This document shows, piece by piece, positions 42,477-51,566 of a DNA stretch of 64,000 nucleotides. The DNA is from Arthrobacter pascens. Lineage in GTDB: Bacteria > Actinomycetota > Actinomycetes > Actinomycetales > Micrococcaceae. A program made the position numbers and the translations under genes. The stretch lies in assembly GCF_030815585.1 (NCBI RefSeq), contig NZ_JAUSWY010000001.1:620001-684000 (forward strand), in the 5' to 3' direction. Numbering within the stretch: position 1 is the stretch's first letter; each line of letters opens with the position of its first letter. Under the pieces are notes generated by a model that was given only the letters and a program-made list of their open reading frames with translations, ran no database searches and was not told where the DNA came from.

Positions 42477-42504
42477 ATCTATATCAGCCGATATAGATCG
42501 GCTG
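42477..42504. promoter_or_regulatory. Nested palindromes upstream of hsp20
   Basis: ATCTATATC-AGCC-GATATAGAT (42477-42498) is a perfect 9-4-9 inverted repeat. The overlapping CAGCCGAT-ATAG-ATCGGCTG (42485-42504) is a perfect 8-4-8. They end 42 bases before the hsp20 start and probably form its operator. Confidence 0.6.
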
Positions 42505-42546
42505 GTGTGGAAATGAGTTGGACCGTCTCTTACGAGGAGGGAAGCC

Positions 42547-42969
42547 ATGTTAATGCGAACCGATCCGTTCCGCGAGCTGGACAGGCTGGCCCAGCAGGTC
42601 CTCGGCACGGCAGCGCGTCCGGCAGCAATGCCCATGGATGCGTGGCGGGAGGACCAGGAGTTCGTGGTGGCCTTTGATCTGCCTGGTGTAAATGCGGATT
42701 CGGTTGACCTGGATGTGGAACGGAACGTCCTGACGGTGAGGGCCGAGCGGCCGGATCCGGTGGGGAACGATACGGAGATGATCGCCTCGGAGCGGCCGCG
42801 CGGCGTCTTCAGCCGCCAGCTGATCCTGGGGGACACGCTGGATGTTGAGAACGTCAAGGCAACGTACGACGGCGGCGTCCTGACTTTGCGTATCCCTGTC
42901 ACAGAGAGGGCCAAGCCGCGTAAAATCGAGATAGAAACCAAGGAGGCACGGCACGAGATAGCCGCCTAG
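42547..42969 (+). CDS. Hsp20/alpha-crystallin family small heat-shock protein
   Basis: ATP-independent holdase of 140 residues. The alpha-crystallin domain spans about residues 32-125 ([59 protein letters not shown]), and [12 protein letters not shown] supplies the C-terminal motif. GAGGAGGGA precedes the ATG. Probably controlled by the nested palindromes at 42477-42504; the regulator is not in the window. Confidence 0.92.
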   Translation: MLMRTDPFRELDRLAQQVLGTAARPAAMPMDAWREDQEFVVAFDLPGVNADSVDLDVERNVLTVRAERPDPVGNDTEMIASERPRGVFSRQLILGDTLDVENVKATYDGGVLTLRIPVTERAKPRKIEIETKEARHEIAA

Positions 42970-43180
42970 TTTCTCAGAGGACCGGGAGGTCCGGACGCCT
43001 TTGTTGGCTGCCTTTTTGGGCGGTTAGCCATTTTGTGCACGCCACAGCGCTATACAGCGCACCGGCAGCGAGCGACTGTTCCTCCCGAAACGGTGGCCTC
43101 CGGCATTGCCGGGGGCCATCCCTACGTCCGCGCAGGGCGCCGGAAAGACACCTCAGGAGGGGTGGCTCAGGAATGTCAGG

Positions 43181-44158
43181 CTAGGGATTCAGCTCCATCA
43201 TCAGGGCTGGCAGCTCATCGGCCAGTTCGCGCGCCAGGAAGCCCAGCGGTCCCAGCCTGCTGGCCAGCCGGTCAGCAGCCGCGGCGTGCAGATGTGAGCC
43301 CCAGCAGGCTGCCTGGGCATCACTGGCTCCCCGTGCACGGAGTCCGGCGATGGCCCCGGCCAGGACGTCCCCGCTGCCGGAGGTGCCCAGGCCGCCGTAA
43401 CCGGTGGTGATTTCCCAAAGCTCCGCGTCCTCGGGCGCCTGGCCCCCGGGCGGGCGGGCAATGATGCCCTGGCAGCTCACCACGGCCTGGTATTCGGCCG
43501 CGATGGCGCTCACGTCAGATTTCAGTTCGCCCACGTCCCGGCCCAACAGGATTCCTGCCTCTGTGGGGTTCGGTGTGAGGATCAGCCTCCCCATCCAAGG
43601 CTCCAGCACGTCCCGCAGCTTGGGCAGGCAGCCCAGGGCATACGCGTCCAGGACAACCGCGGGACCGCCGCCGTCGGAGTCCCCGGCATCCTGCCGGAGG
43701 AGCTCCCGGAGCAGTTCTTCGGCGAGGTCAAGGTTGTCCAGGCCGGGGCCCACCAGCACAACGTCGGCACTGTCCAGATCGGAGGAAACCCGTTCCAGGC
43801 CGGAGGCCCGCACCGATCCGTCCGGTGTCTCAGGGAGTCCGGTGACCCCCGCCTCCGGGAGCGCAACTGCCAGCTGCACGGCCACCGATTCGGCCACCGC
43901 CAGCGAGAGCTTGCCAGCCCCGGCGCGTAGTGCCGCAGTGCCGGCAAGCAGAACCGCGCCGGGAGTGGTCCTGGCACCTCCAACAACAAGGACCGTGCCG
44001 CGCGAGTACTTATCCCCGCCGGCGGAGGGGAGCGGCCAGTCGCGCAGCAGGGATGGCGTGACCGGCGTCGTTCCGGAGCCGCCAGACCCGGAACCGCCAG
44101 ACCCTGAGCCGCCAGACCCGGAGCCAGCGGCATCCTCAGCGCGGGTGGACACTGGCAT
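43181..44158 (-). CDS. nnrD: ADP-dependent NAD(P)H-hydrate dehydratase
   Basis: Repairs hydrated NAD(P)H using ADP; 325 residues, ribokinase-like fold. Recognised by GTVLVVGGARTTPGAVLLAGTAALRAGAGKLSLAV, LILTPNPTEAG and the catalytic-loop GGLGTSGSGDVLAGAIAGLRA. It lacks the NnrE epimerase half often fused to it. The N-terminus carries a (GSGGS)n linker encoded by a 15-base tandem repeat (44076-44120). It overlaps the upstream histidine phosphatase gene by 23 bases, so the two are co-transcribed. Confidence 0.9.
   Translation of the reverse strand: MPVSTRAEDAAGSGSGGSGSGGSGSGGSGTTPVTPSLLRDWPLPSAGGDKYSRGTVLVVGGARTTPGAVLLAGTAALRAGAGKLSLAVAESVAVQLAVALPEAGVTGLPETPDGSVRASGLERVSSDLDSADVVLVGPGLDNLDLAEELLRELLRQDAGDSDGGGPAVVLDAYALGCLPKLRDVLEPWMGRLILTPNPTEAGILLGRDVGELKSDVSAIAAEYQAVVSCQGIIARPPGGQAPEDAELWEITTGYGGLGTSGSGDVLAGAIAGLRARGASDAQAACWGSHLHAAAADRLASRLGPLGFLARELADELPALMMELNP
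44076..44120. repeat. 15-base tandem repeat inside nnrD
   Basis: Three copies of GAGCCGCCAGACCCG with single-base variants (44076-44090, 44091-44105, 44106-44120), encoding GSGGS repeats near the NnrD N-terminus. Copy number is likely to vary between strains. Confidence 0.75.
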
Positions 44159-44897
44159 CTCCCGCGTGCTCGGTCACTTCCACACCCTGTTCCGTGAGGT
44201 GGTCCGCCTGGTTGAAACTCTCCAGGGTCCACGGACCCTGTCCTTCGGGACGCACATACCTGGTGATGGAGGCATTCAGCACCGAGGTGCTGGCCGCGAT
44301 GTCCAGCACCTCCCGTTCCGTCATGCCTTCAAGGATGTACCGGAAGAGCAGGATTACGGCGTCGTGGCACACCAGCATCACGCGGTGCCCCATGCCCAGG
44401 CTGTTCAGCTCGCTCAGCACTGAGCGCAGCCGGAGCGCCACATCGGCCCACGACTCACCCCCGGGCGGCCGGTAGTAGAACTTGCCCAGCCAGCGCCGCC
44501 GTTCGGCTTCCTCTGGGAGCCTCTGTTCGACGCCTTGCCACGTGAGCATGTCCAGGATGCCCAGCTCGCGGTCCCGCAGCCTTTCGTCGGTGCGGACGTC
44601 AACCGGCCAGCCGGCGGTGTCGACGGCGACTTCAGCTGTCTGGCGGGCACGGACGTATGGTGAGGACACCACGGCGTCCGGCCGCAACTCCGCAGAATAC
44701 GAGGAAAGTGCCCTGCCCAGGGCGAGCGCCTGTTCGTGCCCGGTGCGGGACAGCGTGACGTCGGCGTCCCGGGCCGGAACGGTGATCACCTCCGCCCCGG
44801 CCAGCTGCGCCTCGGAGGCTGCCACATTGCCCTGGCTCTCGCCGTGGCGGATCAGGATCAGTTCAACCGCGCCGGCTTGCCGGACTGCCTGCGTCAT
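44136..44897 (-). CDS. Histidine phosphatase (phosphoglycerate-mutase-like) family protein
   Basis: A 253-residue branch-1 histidine phosphatase: LILIRHGESQGN with the catalytic His in RHG, RARQTAEVAVDT, RDRELGILD, and HRVMLVCHDAVILLFRYIL with the second His. Substrate unknown; relatives dephosphorylate small metabolites. Start is uncertain: ATG at 44897 (chosen) or an in-frame TTG at 44912, which has the better purine run upstream. First gene of the pair with nnrD. Confidence 0.85.
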   Translation of the reverse strand: MTQAVRQAGAVELILIRHGESQGNVAASEAQLAGAEVITVPARDADVTLSRTGHEQALALGRALSSYSAELRPDAVVSSPYVRARQTAEVAVDTAGWPVDVRTDERLRDRELGILDMLTWQGVEQRLPEEAERRRWLGKFYYRPPGGESWADVALRLRSVLSELNSLGMGHRVMLVCHDAVILLFRYILEGMTEREVLDIAASTSVLNASITRYVRPEGQGPWTLESFNQADHLTEQGVEVTEHAGDASVHPR

Positions 44898-45046
44898 TCC
44901 ATCGTTTTCCAAGAGACTTCACCCCGCCCGAGTTGCCCGCAGTCCACCCCTGCCAAAACAGAGATGCTACTAGCCGCGTACCCACCGGGGGAAGAAAATA
45001 ACGGACGACGGCGGGCCATCCCACGTGGGTAAGGAACTGTCCGGAC

Positions 45047-46717
45047 CTACCGCTCCGGGGCGAGGACCTTGGTAAACACCACAGCACCGTTGGCGTTGCG
45101 CAGGCTGGCCGTGAAAGTGTCATCCTCGCCAAGCTGGATGTGGCCGAAGAACTGGTTCTCGCCGTCGCGCGGTGATTCGCCGGCGAAGCGGCCCGCCTTG
45201 GAGAACACCACCTCGGGACCGAACGTGCCGTCCATGGCGTTGGGCCCGAACGAACCCGCAGCGATGGGCCCGGCCACGAACTCCCAGAATGGGTCGAAGT
45301 CCGTGAACGCCGCGCGCTCGGGGGAGTAGTGGTGCGCGGCGCAGTAGTGGACGTCCGCCGTCAGCCACACCACGTTCTTCACGCGGTTCCGTTTGAAGGC
45401 GCTCAGTACACCGGCGATCTCCAGCTCCCGGCCCAGCGGTGCACCGTTGTCCCGGTTGGCCAGGCTCTCCTGGTTCACCGCGCCGTCCGGGACGATGATG
45501 CCCAGCGGCAGGTCCGCGGCAATGACCTTCCAAGTGGCTTTGGACTTGGACACTTCGCGGATCAGCCAGTCCGTCTGCTCCTGGCCCAGGATGGAGGTGG
45601 CGTAGGGTTCCTTGCCGTCCGTGTTGGGTGACTTGAAGGTGCGCATGTCCAGGCAGAAGATGTCCAGTTGCGGGCCGCGGGCGATCTTCCGGTAGATGCG
45701 GGCCGGCTGGTACTGGCCTGCGCGGTCGAACGTTCCGGGGCGCCACAGCGCCGCGCTGTCGGCGATGGGCATGTTCTCCTGCCACGCCTGGCGGCCGCGG
45801 GCCGCCAGGGTGTTGACGTCGGTGACGGTGTAGCGGGGGTCGGTCAGGATCTCGCCGGGGTACCAGTTGTTGGTGGTTTCGTGGTCGTCCCAGTTGGCGA
45901 TCACGGGGACGTCAGCGAACATGGCGCGCATGTTGGCGTCCAGGGAGTTGTAGTGGTGCCGCCCGCGGAATTCGGTAAGGGTCTCGGCCACCTTGGAGAC
46001 CTCCTCGGTGACCAGGTTGCGCCACACCTGCCCATCCTTCTCCACCACGGTTTCGGCGAGAGGGCCGTCAGCGTAGATGGTGTCGCCCGAGTGGATGAAG
46101 AAGTCCGGCCGGGTGGTGTGCATGGCGCGGTAACCGCGCATCCCGCCGATCTCCTCGTTGATCCCCCAGCCCTGCCCGGCGGTGTCGCCGGTCCACACAA
46201 AGCTTTGAGCGGACGACGGCGGCAGGTCACCGCCGGTGCGCCCCTCGCCGCTGCCGCGGCCGGCGTCGTTACCACCGGCGTCGGGGGCCGTGCGGAAGGT
46301 CCCCTTGACGGTCTCGCCGGCCGAGCCGCCGTCGTCCTCGAAGCTGATCTCCAGCGCGAAGCGGGTGTTGGCGGGGAGCCTGTCCGCGTGGATCTTGGCC
46401 GTGAAGTCCGACGCCTGGGTGGCGCGGGGGCCGTGGAGGGTGCGTTCGAAGGCGCCGCGTCCGCGCAGGACCTCGCCGCCGGCATCCACGGCACGGATGA
46501 CGGCCGACATTCGGCCAGTTCCGGAGGCGCGGGACCAGAGCACTGCCGAATCGGAGGTGACGTCCCCGGTGGCGATGCCGCTGGGCAGGGTGAGCCGGTT
46601 CCGGACCAGGGGGATCCCGGTGCGTGCGGGAGAGGCGTGGGCTGCTGCCGGCGCCGCGGCCAGCGCTGCTGCGAGGACGGAACCCTTGACAATGGTGCGG
46701 CGTGAAATGTCAGTCAT
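45047..46717 (-). CDS. phoD: PhoD-type alkaline phosphatase, Tat-exported
   Basis: Secreted phosphodiesterase/phosphomonoesterase of 556 residues. The N-terminal SRRTIVKGSVLAAALAAAPAAAHA is a Tat signal (twin Arg). The PhoD_N domain is followed by the metallophosphatase domain with FIHSGDTIYADGP, NWDDHETTNNWYPGE and WLTADVHYCAAHHYSP, which supply the Ca/Fe ligands. It releases phosphate from organic phosphates outside the cell. No Pho box was recognised upstream. Divergent from the ligase gene. Confidence 0.93.
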   Translation of the reverse strand: MTDISRRTIVKGSVLAAALAAAPAAAHASPARTGIPLVRNRLTLPSGIATGDVTSDSAVLWSRASGTGRMSAVIRAVDAGGEVLRGRGAFERTLHGPRATQASDFTAKIHADRLPANTRFALEISFEDDGGSAGETVKGTFRTAPDAGGNDAGRGSGEGRTGGDLPPSSAQSFVWTGDTAGQGWGINEEIGGMRGYRAMHTTRPDFFIHSGDTIYADGPLAETVVEKDGQVWRNLVTEEVSKVAETLTEFRGRHHYNSLDANMRAMFADVPVIANWDDHETTNNWYPGEILTDPRYTVTDVNTLAARGRQAWQENMPIADSAALWRPGTFDRAGQYQPARIYRKIARGPQLDIFCLDMRTFKSPNTDGKEPYATSILGQEQTDWLIREVSKSKATWKVIAADLPLGIIVPDGAVNQESLANRDNGAPLGRELEIAGVLSAFKRNRVKNVVWLTADVHYCAAHHYSPERAAFTDFDPFWEFVAGPIAAGSFGPNAMDGTFGPEVVFSKAGRFAGESPRDGENQFFGHIQLGEDDTFTASLRNANGAVVFTKVLAPER

Positions 46718-46845
46718 GCTTCCACCGTGCCCGTGCCGCGTTCACACCCAGTTGCCCTCGGATGAACGCTGGGCATGCCCCGGATTAATTGATGCTGTTG
46801 TGAAACGGCGTCATGCCGGTACGGGGCCAGTTATTCGAGTTGTTG

Positions 46846-46864
46846 TTAGGTTAGCCTTTCCTTT
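46846..46864. promoter_or_regulatory. DtxR/IdeR-type iron box
   Basis: TTAGGTTAGCCTTTCCTTT agrees at 15 of 19 positions with the DtxR/IdeR consensus (TTAGGTTAGSCTAACCTAA). It ends eleven bases before the ligase start, so repression under iron sufficiency is expected. The right arm is weaker than the left. Confidence 0.6.
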
Positions 46865-46875
46865 ACAGTGACGCA

Positions 46876-48579
46876 GTGAATTCGTCCCTAGAACTCGCGG
46901 GGGTGGCCTTTGCCGCCGAGCTCGCCCGCCACGGAGACCGTCCCGCCGTCCTGACCGGAGGCCGGATGCTCTCTTACCAGGAGCTCGCCGACCGTGTGGG
47001 CTCCTTCGCCGCGCGCCTGGGCATGGTCCGCCGCCTCGTGGTGCTCGCAGCAGACAACAGTGTGGACTCCCTCGTGGCGTATCTTGCCGCATTGGCTTCC
47101 GGACACCCGCTGATCCTCGCTCCGGCCGGCAATCCAGCTGCCGTGGAATCGCTGGTCTCCGCGTACGATCCGGATGTCATCGTCAGGCCCGGGACCCCGA
47201 AGGACGGGGGTCCGCTGCTTGAGGAGGTGCGCCCAGGCACGCACCACGAGCTGCACCCGGACCTCGCCCTCCTGCTCAGCACGTCCGGTTCCACCGGTTC
47301 CCCCAAACTGGTCCGGCTGTCGCAGCAAAATGTGCAGTCCAACGCCGAGGCCATCGCGGAGTACCTGAACATCGATGAAGATGACCGTGCCGCCACCACG
47401 CTTCCCATGTACTACTGTTACGGGCTGTCGGTGATCAACAGCCACCTGCTCCGTGGTGCCGGGATTGTGCTCACGGAGCTGTCGGTGGTGGATCCCTGTT
47501 TCTGGGAACTCTTCCGCAACCGCCGGGCGACGTCTTTCGCGGCCGTGCCGTACACCTTCGAGCTGCTGGACCGTGTCCGGTTCACGGACATGGAGCTGCC
47601 GGACCTGCGGTACGTGACCCAGGCCGGGGGCAGGCTGGACGCGGGGACGGTGATCCGTTACGCCGAACATGGACGCAGCCAAGGCTGGGAGCTGTTCGTC
47701 ATGTATGGCCAGACGGAGGCCACCGCAAGGATGGCCTACCTTCCCCCGCACCTGGCCGCGGCCCACCCGGAAACCATCGGGATCCCGGTGCCCGGCGGGG
47801 ACTTCCGCATCGATCCCGTGCCCGGGCTGGAGAACGGGGAACTGGTTTACACCGGACCCAACGTTATGCTTGGCTACGCCTCAACCCCGGCCGACCTCGC
47901 CGCCGGCCGCACCATCCATGAGCTGCGCACCGGCGACCTCGCCCGCCGGCACGATTCCGGACTGTACGAGGTTGTGGGCCGGAGAAGCCGGTTCGTCAAG
48001 ATCGTGGGCCTTCGCATCGACCTCGGGCAGGTGGAGAAGACCCTCCAGAAGCTCGGCCTGCATGCGGCCTGCGCCGGAACGGACCAGAAGCTGGTGGCCG
48101 CCGTCGAGGGCAGCCACGACGGACGCCTCCTGGCCAAGATGCTCTCCCAGACCCTGGGGCTCCCGCGGGCGGCGGTGGAAGTGCACGCCGTCGAACGCCT
48201 GCCACGGCTGGCCACGGGCAAGACCGACTACCCGGCCGTCCTCGCCCTGGCCAAGCCGGAACCCGAAGCCGGCGCAACGCCCGCATCCACGGCTGCGATC
48301 CCTGCAGTGCCGGAGGACGTCCGCAGGATCTTCGCCGATGCGCTCGAACTTTCGGACATCGGCGACGACGACACGTTCGTCTCCCTCGGGGGCGACTCGC
48401 TGTCCTACGTCGCCGCATCCGTAAGGCTGGAAAAAGCCTTGGGCCACCTGCCGCCGGACTGGCACGTGACGCCTGTCCGGGACCTTGCGGCCCGGGCGCG
48501 GGCCCACGTCACAGACGATGGCGGCTCTTGGCGCCGCTGGAGACCAGCATTGTGCTCCGCGCCGCCGCCATTGTGGTGA
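46876..48579 (+). CDS. Adenylate-forming acyl ligase fused to a carrier protein domain
   Basis: A 567-residue protein. An ANL ligase domain (about 10-465) has LLLSTSGSTGSPKLVRLS, YGQTEATARM, LRTGDLARRHDSGLYEVVGR and the late-domain LPRLATGKTDYP. A C-terminal acyl/peptidyl carrier domain (about 480-550) carries the phosphopantetheine Ser508 in SLGGDSLSY. It should activate an acid and load it onto its own carrier. The start GTG has no clear ribosome binding site; a leaderless transcript is possible. An iron box lies just upstream. Its last ~17 codons overlap the acyltransferase gene in another frame and look non-family (WRRWRPALCSAPPPLW), suggesting coupling or a frameshift. Confidence 0.85.
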   Translation: MNSSLELAGVAFAAELARHGDRPAVLTGGRMLSYQELADRVGSFAARLGMVRRLVVLAADNSVDSLVAYLAALASGHPLILAPAGNPAAVESLVSAYDPDVIVRPGTPKDGGPLLEEVRPGTHHELHPDLALLLSTSGSTGSPKLVRLSQQNVQSNAEAIAEYLNIDEDDRAATTLPMYYCYGLSVINSHLLRGAGIVLTELSVVDPCFWELFRNRRATSFAAVPYTFELLDRVRFTDMELPDLRYVTQAGGRLDAGTVIRYAEHGRSQGWELFVMYGQTEATARMAYLPPHLAAAHPETIGIPVPGGDFRIDPVPGLENGELVYTGPNVMLGYASTPADLAAGRTIHELRTGDLARRHDSGLYEVVGRRSRFVKIVGLRIDLGQVEKTLQKLGLHAACAGTDQKLVAAVEGSHDGRLLAKMLSQTLGLPRAAVEVHAVERLPRLATGKTDYPAVLALAKPEPEAGATPASTAAIPAVPEDVRRIFADALELSDIGDDDTFVSLGGDSLSYVAASVRLEKALGHLPPDWHVTPVRDLAARARAHVTDDGGSWRRWRPALCSAPPPLW

Positions 48580-49520
48580 TCATCAGCACCCATGTGGACC
48601 TCATCAGGTGGCCGGGCACCGCCCACGTGCTGATGGCCCTGGCCGGCTACAACTTCGCGCGCTTCCAGCTGGGCGGCGACAGGATGCCGCGGCTGCGGCG
48701 CCAACTCCGCAGCCTGGCGCGGGTGGTGGTGCCCACTGTGGCGTTCATCGGGGCGGTGATGCTCGTGACGGACAAGTTCAACTACACGCCGGCCAACGTG
48801 TTGCTGCTCAACACGATGATCGGGCCGGTGGGCTGGACCGACGCCTGGCATTTCTGGTTCGTGGAGGTGCTGGTGTACGTGCTGGTGGCCATGATGGCGC
48901 TTCTGGCCATCCCCTGGGTCCACCGGACAGAGCGTCGGTTCCCGCTCGCCTTTCCCGTCGCGCTCATTGCTGTGGGGCTGCTGGCCCGCTATGGACTGGT
49001 GGGCGTGGACATCCTGCACACCCGGCCGGTCCTCTGGCTGTTTGCCCTTGGCTGGGCCATCGCGCGGGCCCGCACTGTTCCCCAGCGGCTGGCGCTGTCC
49101 GTCATTGCGGCATTGGCGCTGCCCGGCTACTTTGGCGAGCCCTGGCGCGAGGCAACCATCGTTGCAGGAATCCTGGTGCTCGCGTGGTTGCCGGCTCTTC
49201 CGGTGCCCGCCCTCCTCCACCGCCTGATCGCCGTCCTTGCCAGCGCGTCGCTCTACGCCTACGTCACGCACTGGGTTGTGTTCCCCGACTTAAAGGAGAA
49301 CCACCCAGTCCTGGCCGTGGCCCTGTCGCTCGCCGTGGGGGTAGCTTATTGGGCGGTGTCCATGCGTCTGATGGGCGCCGCAGGCCGCTTCACGAGCCGG
49401 TTCAGACGCAGACCGGCGGGCCGGTTCAGGGACGGGTTCAAGGCCCGGCTCACGGGCGGGTTCGGAGCCGGTTTCAGAGCCCGGCGGCAGCTGCGTACTC
49501 GGCCAGTCGGCCCTCGTTGA
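48528..49520 (+). CDS. Membrane acyltransferase (acyltransferase 3-like)
   Basis: A multi-pass 330-residue protein with about nine to ten membrane helices and the acyltransferase-3 pattern (first helix SIVLRAAAIVVIISTH with the conserved His, then FWFVEVLVYVLVAMMAL). It overlaps the ligase-carrier gene by 52 bases and starts with TTG. It probably transfers the acyl group loaded on that carrier to an envelope or siderophore acceptor. The Arg/Phe/Gly-rich tail (after residue 290; GRFTSRFRRRPAGRFRDG) is low-complexity and overlaps the convergent LCP gene by 47 bases. Confidence 0.8.
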   Translation: MAPLETSIVLRAAAIVVIISTHVDLIRWPGTAHVLMALAGYNFARFQLGGDRMPRLRRQLRSLARVVVPTVAFIGAVMLVTDKFNYTPANVLLLNTMIGPVGWTDAWHFWFVEVLVYVLVAMMALLAIPWVHRTERRFPLAFPVALIAVGLLARYGLVGVDILHTRPVLWLFALGWAIARARTVPQRLALSVIAALALPGYFGEPWREATIVAGILVLAWLPALPVPALLHRLIAVLASASLYAYVTHWVVFPDLKENHPVLAVALSLAVGVAYWAVSMRLMGAAGRFTSRFRRRPAGRFRDGFKARLTGGFGAGFRARRQLRTRPVGPR

Positions 49521-50571
49521 GCGCGGCGGCGACGGCGCCGATCCCGCCGTAGTCGGGGAGCACCACTGACGCCCCGCCCACGGTGCCAATGCCGGCCGTG
49601 GGCAGGGTGAAGAAGGTGCACGCGTTGGGGTCGATGTTGCGGAGGCCGTAGGCGAGGATTGCCACCGACACGGCATCGAAGCCCTGGTTCACGGTGAGGA
49701 ATGGTCCCGCCATGTCCACCAGGCTGCGGACAACATTGACATCGTTCAAGGCGCCCCCGCCGGTGAGCCTGGCCAGCACGGCACGCAGGTACGTCTGCTG
49801 GTTACGGACCCGCTGGTAGTCGCCCTCGATGAACGCATAGCGTTCGCGGACGAATTCGAGCGCCGCCTGGCCGTCCAGGTGGTTCACGCCCGGGGTGAAG
49901 ACGTGCTGCGTGTCGTGCGTGGATTGGAACGGCAGGGGGACATCCACATCGATCCCGCCAAGTGCGTCCGTGAGTGTCTTGAAACCGGCGAAATCCAGCA
50001 TGACTGTGTGGTCCACGTGCGTACCGAGCAGTGACTCCACCGTCCGCACCACCATCGGTATTCCGCCCACCTGCAGGCTGGTGTTGATCTTGGCGCCGCC
50101 GTAGCCCGGGATGTTCACCCACAGGTCGCGCATCATGGAGATGACCTGGACGGTGCGGCGGTCGGCCGGGACATGGACCAGCATGAGGGCGTCCGAGCGG
50201 TGGTCTTGAGATTCGGCCGTGGCGGCTGTGTGGGCGGCCTGATCGCGGGCGTTGCCGCGGCTGTCGCTGCCGATCACCAGGACGTTCATGGCCACCGGCG
50301 GAAGCTCCGCGATGGGCTCCGGAGGCGGGGGAGGGGCGGGTGCCGGTGGGGGTTCGGGCGTCGGAGTCGGCGTGGGAGCCGCGGTTTCCGTCGGGCTCTG
50401 GGTGGCGGCGCTTGGCACGGTGTCCACCGGCCGGAAGAGCATGGCGGCCACGGCCACCCCGGCCACCAGCACAAGCGTCAGTACCGCGGCAATCAGGCGC
50501 CGTCGTCGTACTGCCGCCGCGTCCGGCGGCGGTGCCGGGGCGGAAGGTTCAGGGCCGGTGGGGGCGCTCAT
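49474..50571 (-). CDS. LytR-CpsA-Psr (LCP) family glycopolymer transferase
   Basis: A 365-residue protein that attaches polyprenyl-linked glycopolymers to peptidoglycan. A cytoplasmic N-terminus is followed by one membrane helix (about 24-46), a Thr/Pro-rich linker, and the LCP domain (about 90-300) with LVIGSDSRGN, RSDALMLVHVPADRRTVQVISMMRD, INTSLQVGG and the GGIDVDVP stretch. Arg and Asp residues for the pyrophosphate head group are present. Next to a low-molecular-weight tyrosine phosphatase in the same direction, a common pairing in surface-polysaccharide loci. Confidence 0.9.
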   Translation of the reverse strand: MSAPTGPEPSAPAPPPDAAAVRRRRLIAAVLTLVLVAGVAVAAMLFRPVDTVPSAATQSPTETAAPTPTPTPEPPPAPAPPPPPEPIAELPPVAMNVLVIGSDSRGNARDQAAHTAATAESQDHRSDALMLVHVPADRRTVQVISMMRDLWVNIPGYGGAKINTSLQVGGIPMVVRTVESLLGTHVDHTVMLDFAGFKTLTDALGGIDVDVPLPFQSTHDTQHVFTPGVNHLDGQAALEFVRERYAFIEGDYQRVRNQQTYLRAVLARLTGGGALNDVNVVRSLVDMAGPFLTVNQGFDAVSVAILAYGLRNIDPNACTFFTLPTAGIGTVGGASVVLPDYGGIGAVAAALNEGRLAEYAAAAGL

Positions 50572-50718
50572 GGTGTCTCCATGGCATCAGTGTCCGCCTT
50601 GGAACCCGTTTGCCGCTACCCAGTCACCAGCGTGTCGTTGGACTGGGGCCGAACATCGCGGAAATCCGCAGAAAACCCGCACTAACCACAACGAAAAGGT
50701 CGACGACGGCGGTCCGGC

Positions 50719-51369
50719 TCAGGCGGGAACGTTCAGCCGCGCATGGCGAAGGATGGAGACGATTGCGGGGGCGAGTTCGTCTTCCATCTGACTGTAGGTT
50801 TCAGGTCCGCGGCGGTAGGGGTCGATGATGTCGTTCTCGGAGGAGTCCGCCGGCAGGGACAGGTGGCGGACCGAGGCCGCGCGGGCCGGCAGGCCGCGCC
50901 AGAAGGCGGTATTGGCTGCCAGCGGATCGCCTGCGCCAGCAGCGTCCGCCGCGGCAGCCTCGGCAGCAGACTCGGCGGCACGTCCGTCCAGGACGTCAAG
51001 CGTCCGGGCGAATTCACGGATGGTGAACGTGCGCTTCAGCAGCGAGGCATCCAGCTGGAGCACCTCTCCGCGGTGGCCGGAGGTCATGGTGAGCACAAGG
51101 TCCACGCCGCGAAGGATATTGCCGGTCAACTGGCGGGCAACGAAATGGTCAGGGTTGCCGCCGAAGGTGCGCACAATGTCTGCCGACGCCGGCTGCATGG
51201 GGTCGCCCACCATGGCCCGGGTCCCTGCACTGCTCACCACAAATCCGCCGGGCACCACCTGGTCCAGCCCCGCATGCAGCAGCCGTTCGGCCACGGGGGA
51301 GCGGCAGATGTTTCCGGTGCAGACAGTCAGGATTTGCACTGGTGCGGAGGTAGGTGCGGGCAATTCCAA
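50719..51369 (-). CDS. Low-molecular-weight protein tyrosine phosphatase
   Basis: A 216-residue phosphatase with the N-terminal P-loop CTGNICRSP (Cys17 nucleophile, Arg23) and the general-acid Asp in NDIIDPYRRG near the C-terminus. An Ala-rich insertion (about residues 130-150) makes it longer than the usual ~150-190. In polysaccharide loci this family (Wzb-like) dephosphorylates tyrosine kinases that control chain length; no BY-kinase is seen nearby. Same direction as the LCP gene, 147 bases upstream of it. Confidence 0.87.
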   Translation of the reverse strand: MELPAPTSAPVQILTVCTGNICRSPVAERLLHAGLDQVVPGGFVVSSAGTRAMVGDPMQPASADIVRTFGGNPDHFVARQLTGNILRGVDLVLTMTSGHRGEVLQLDASLLKRTFTIREFARTLDVLDGRAAESAAEAAAADAAGAGDPLAANTAFWRGLPARAASVRHLSLPADSSENDIIDPYRRGPETYSQMEDELAPAIVSILRHARLNVPA

Positions 51370-51566
51370 GGAGCAACTCTTTCCAGCCGGTGTGCGCAGG
51401 ACCGGGTCCGATCCGCACCTTTCAACTTAACACGCGAAGGTGCCGCTGCCGCCAATGCGGTTTCCCGCCGTCGTGTGCCGGAAGCCTTACAAGGGCTCAG
51501 GGTTCTCCCCATACTTGGGAAACATGGCCCGCAGTGGGCCCTGGAGGATCGTCGGAGGTGCCAAGT

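Noticed and set aside
42970..43180. Possible gene or regulatory RNA between hsp20 and nnrD
   Set aside because: Short GC-rich stretch with no motif, hairpin of note or credible frame.
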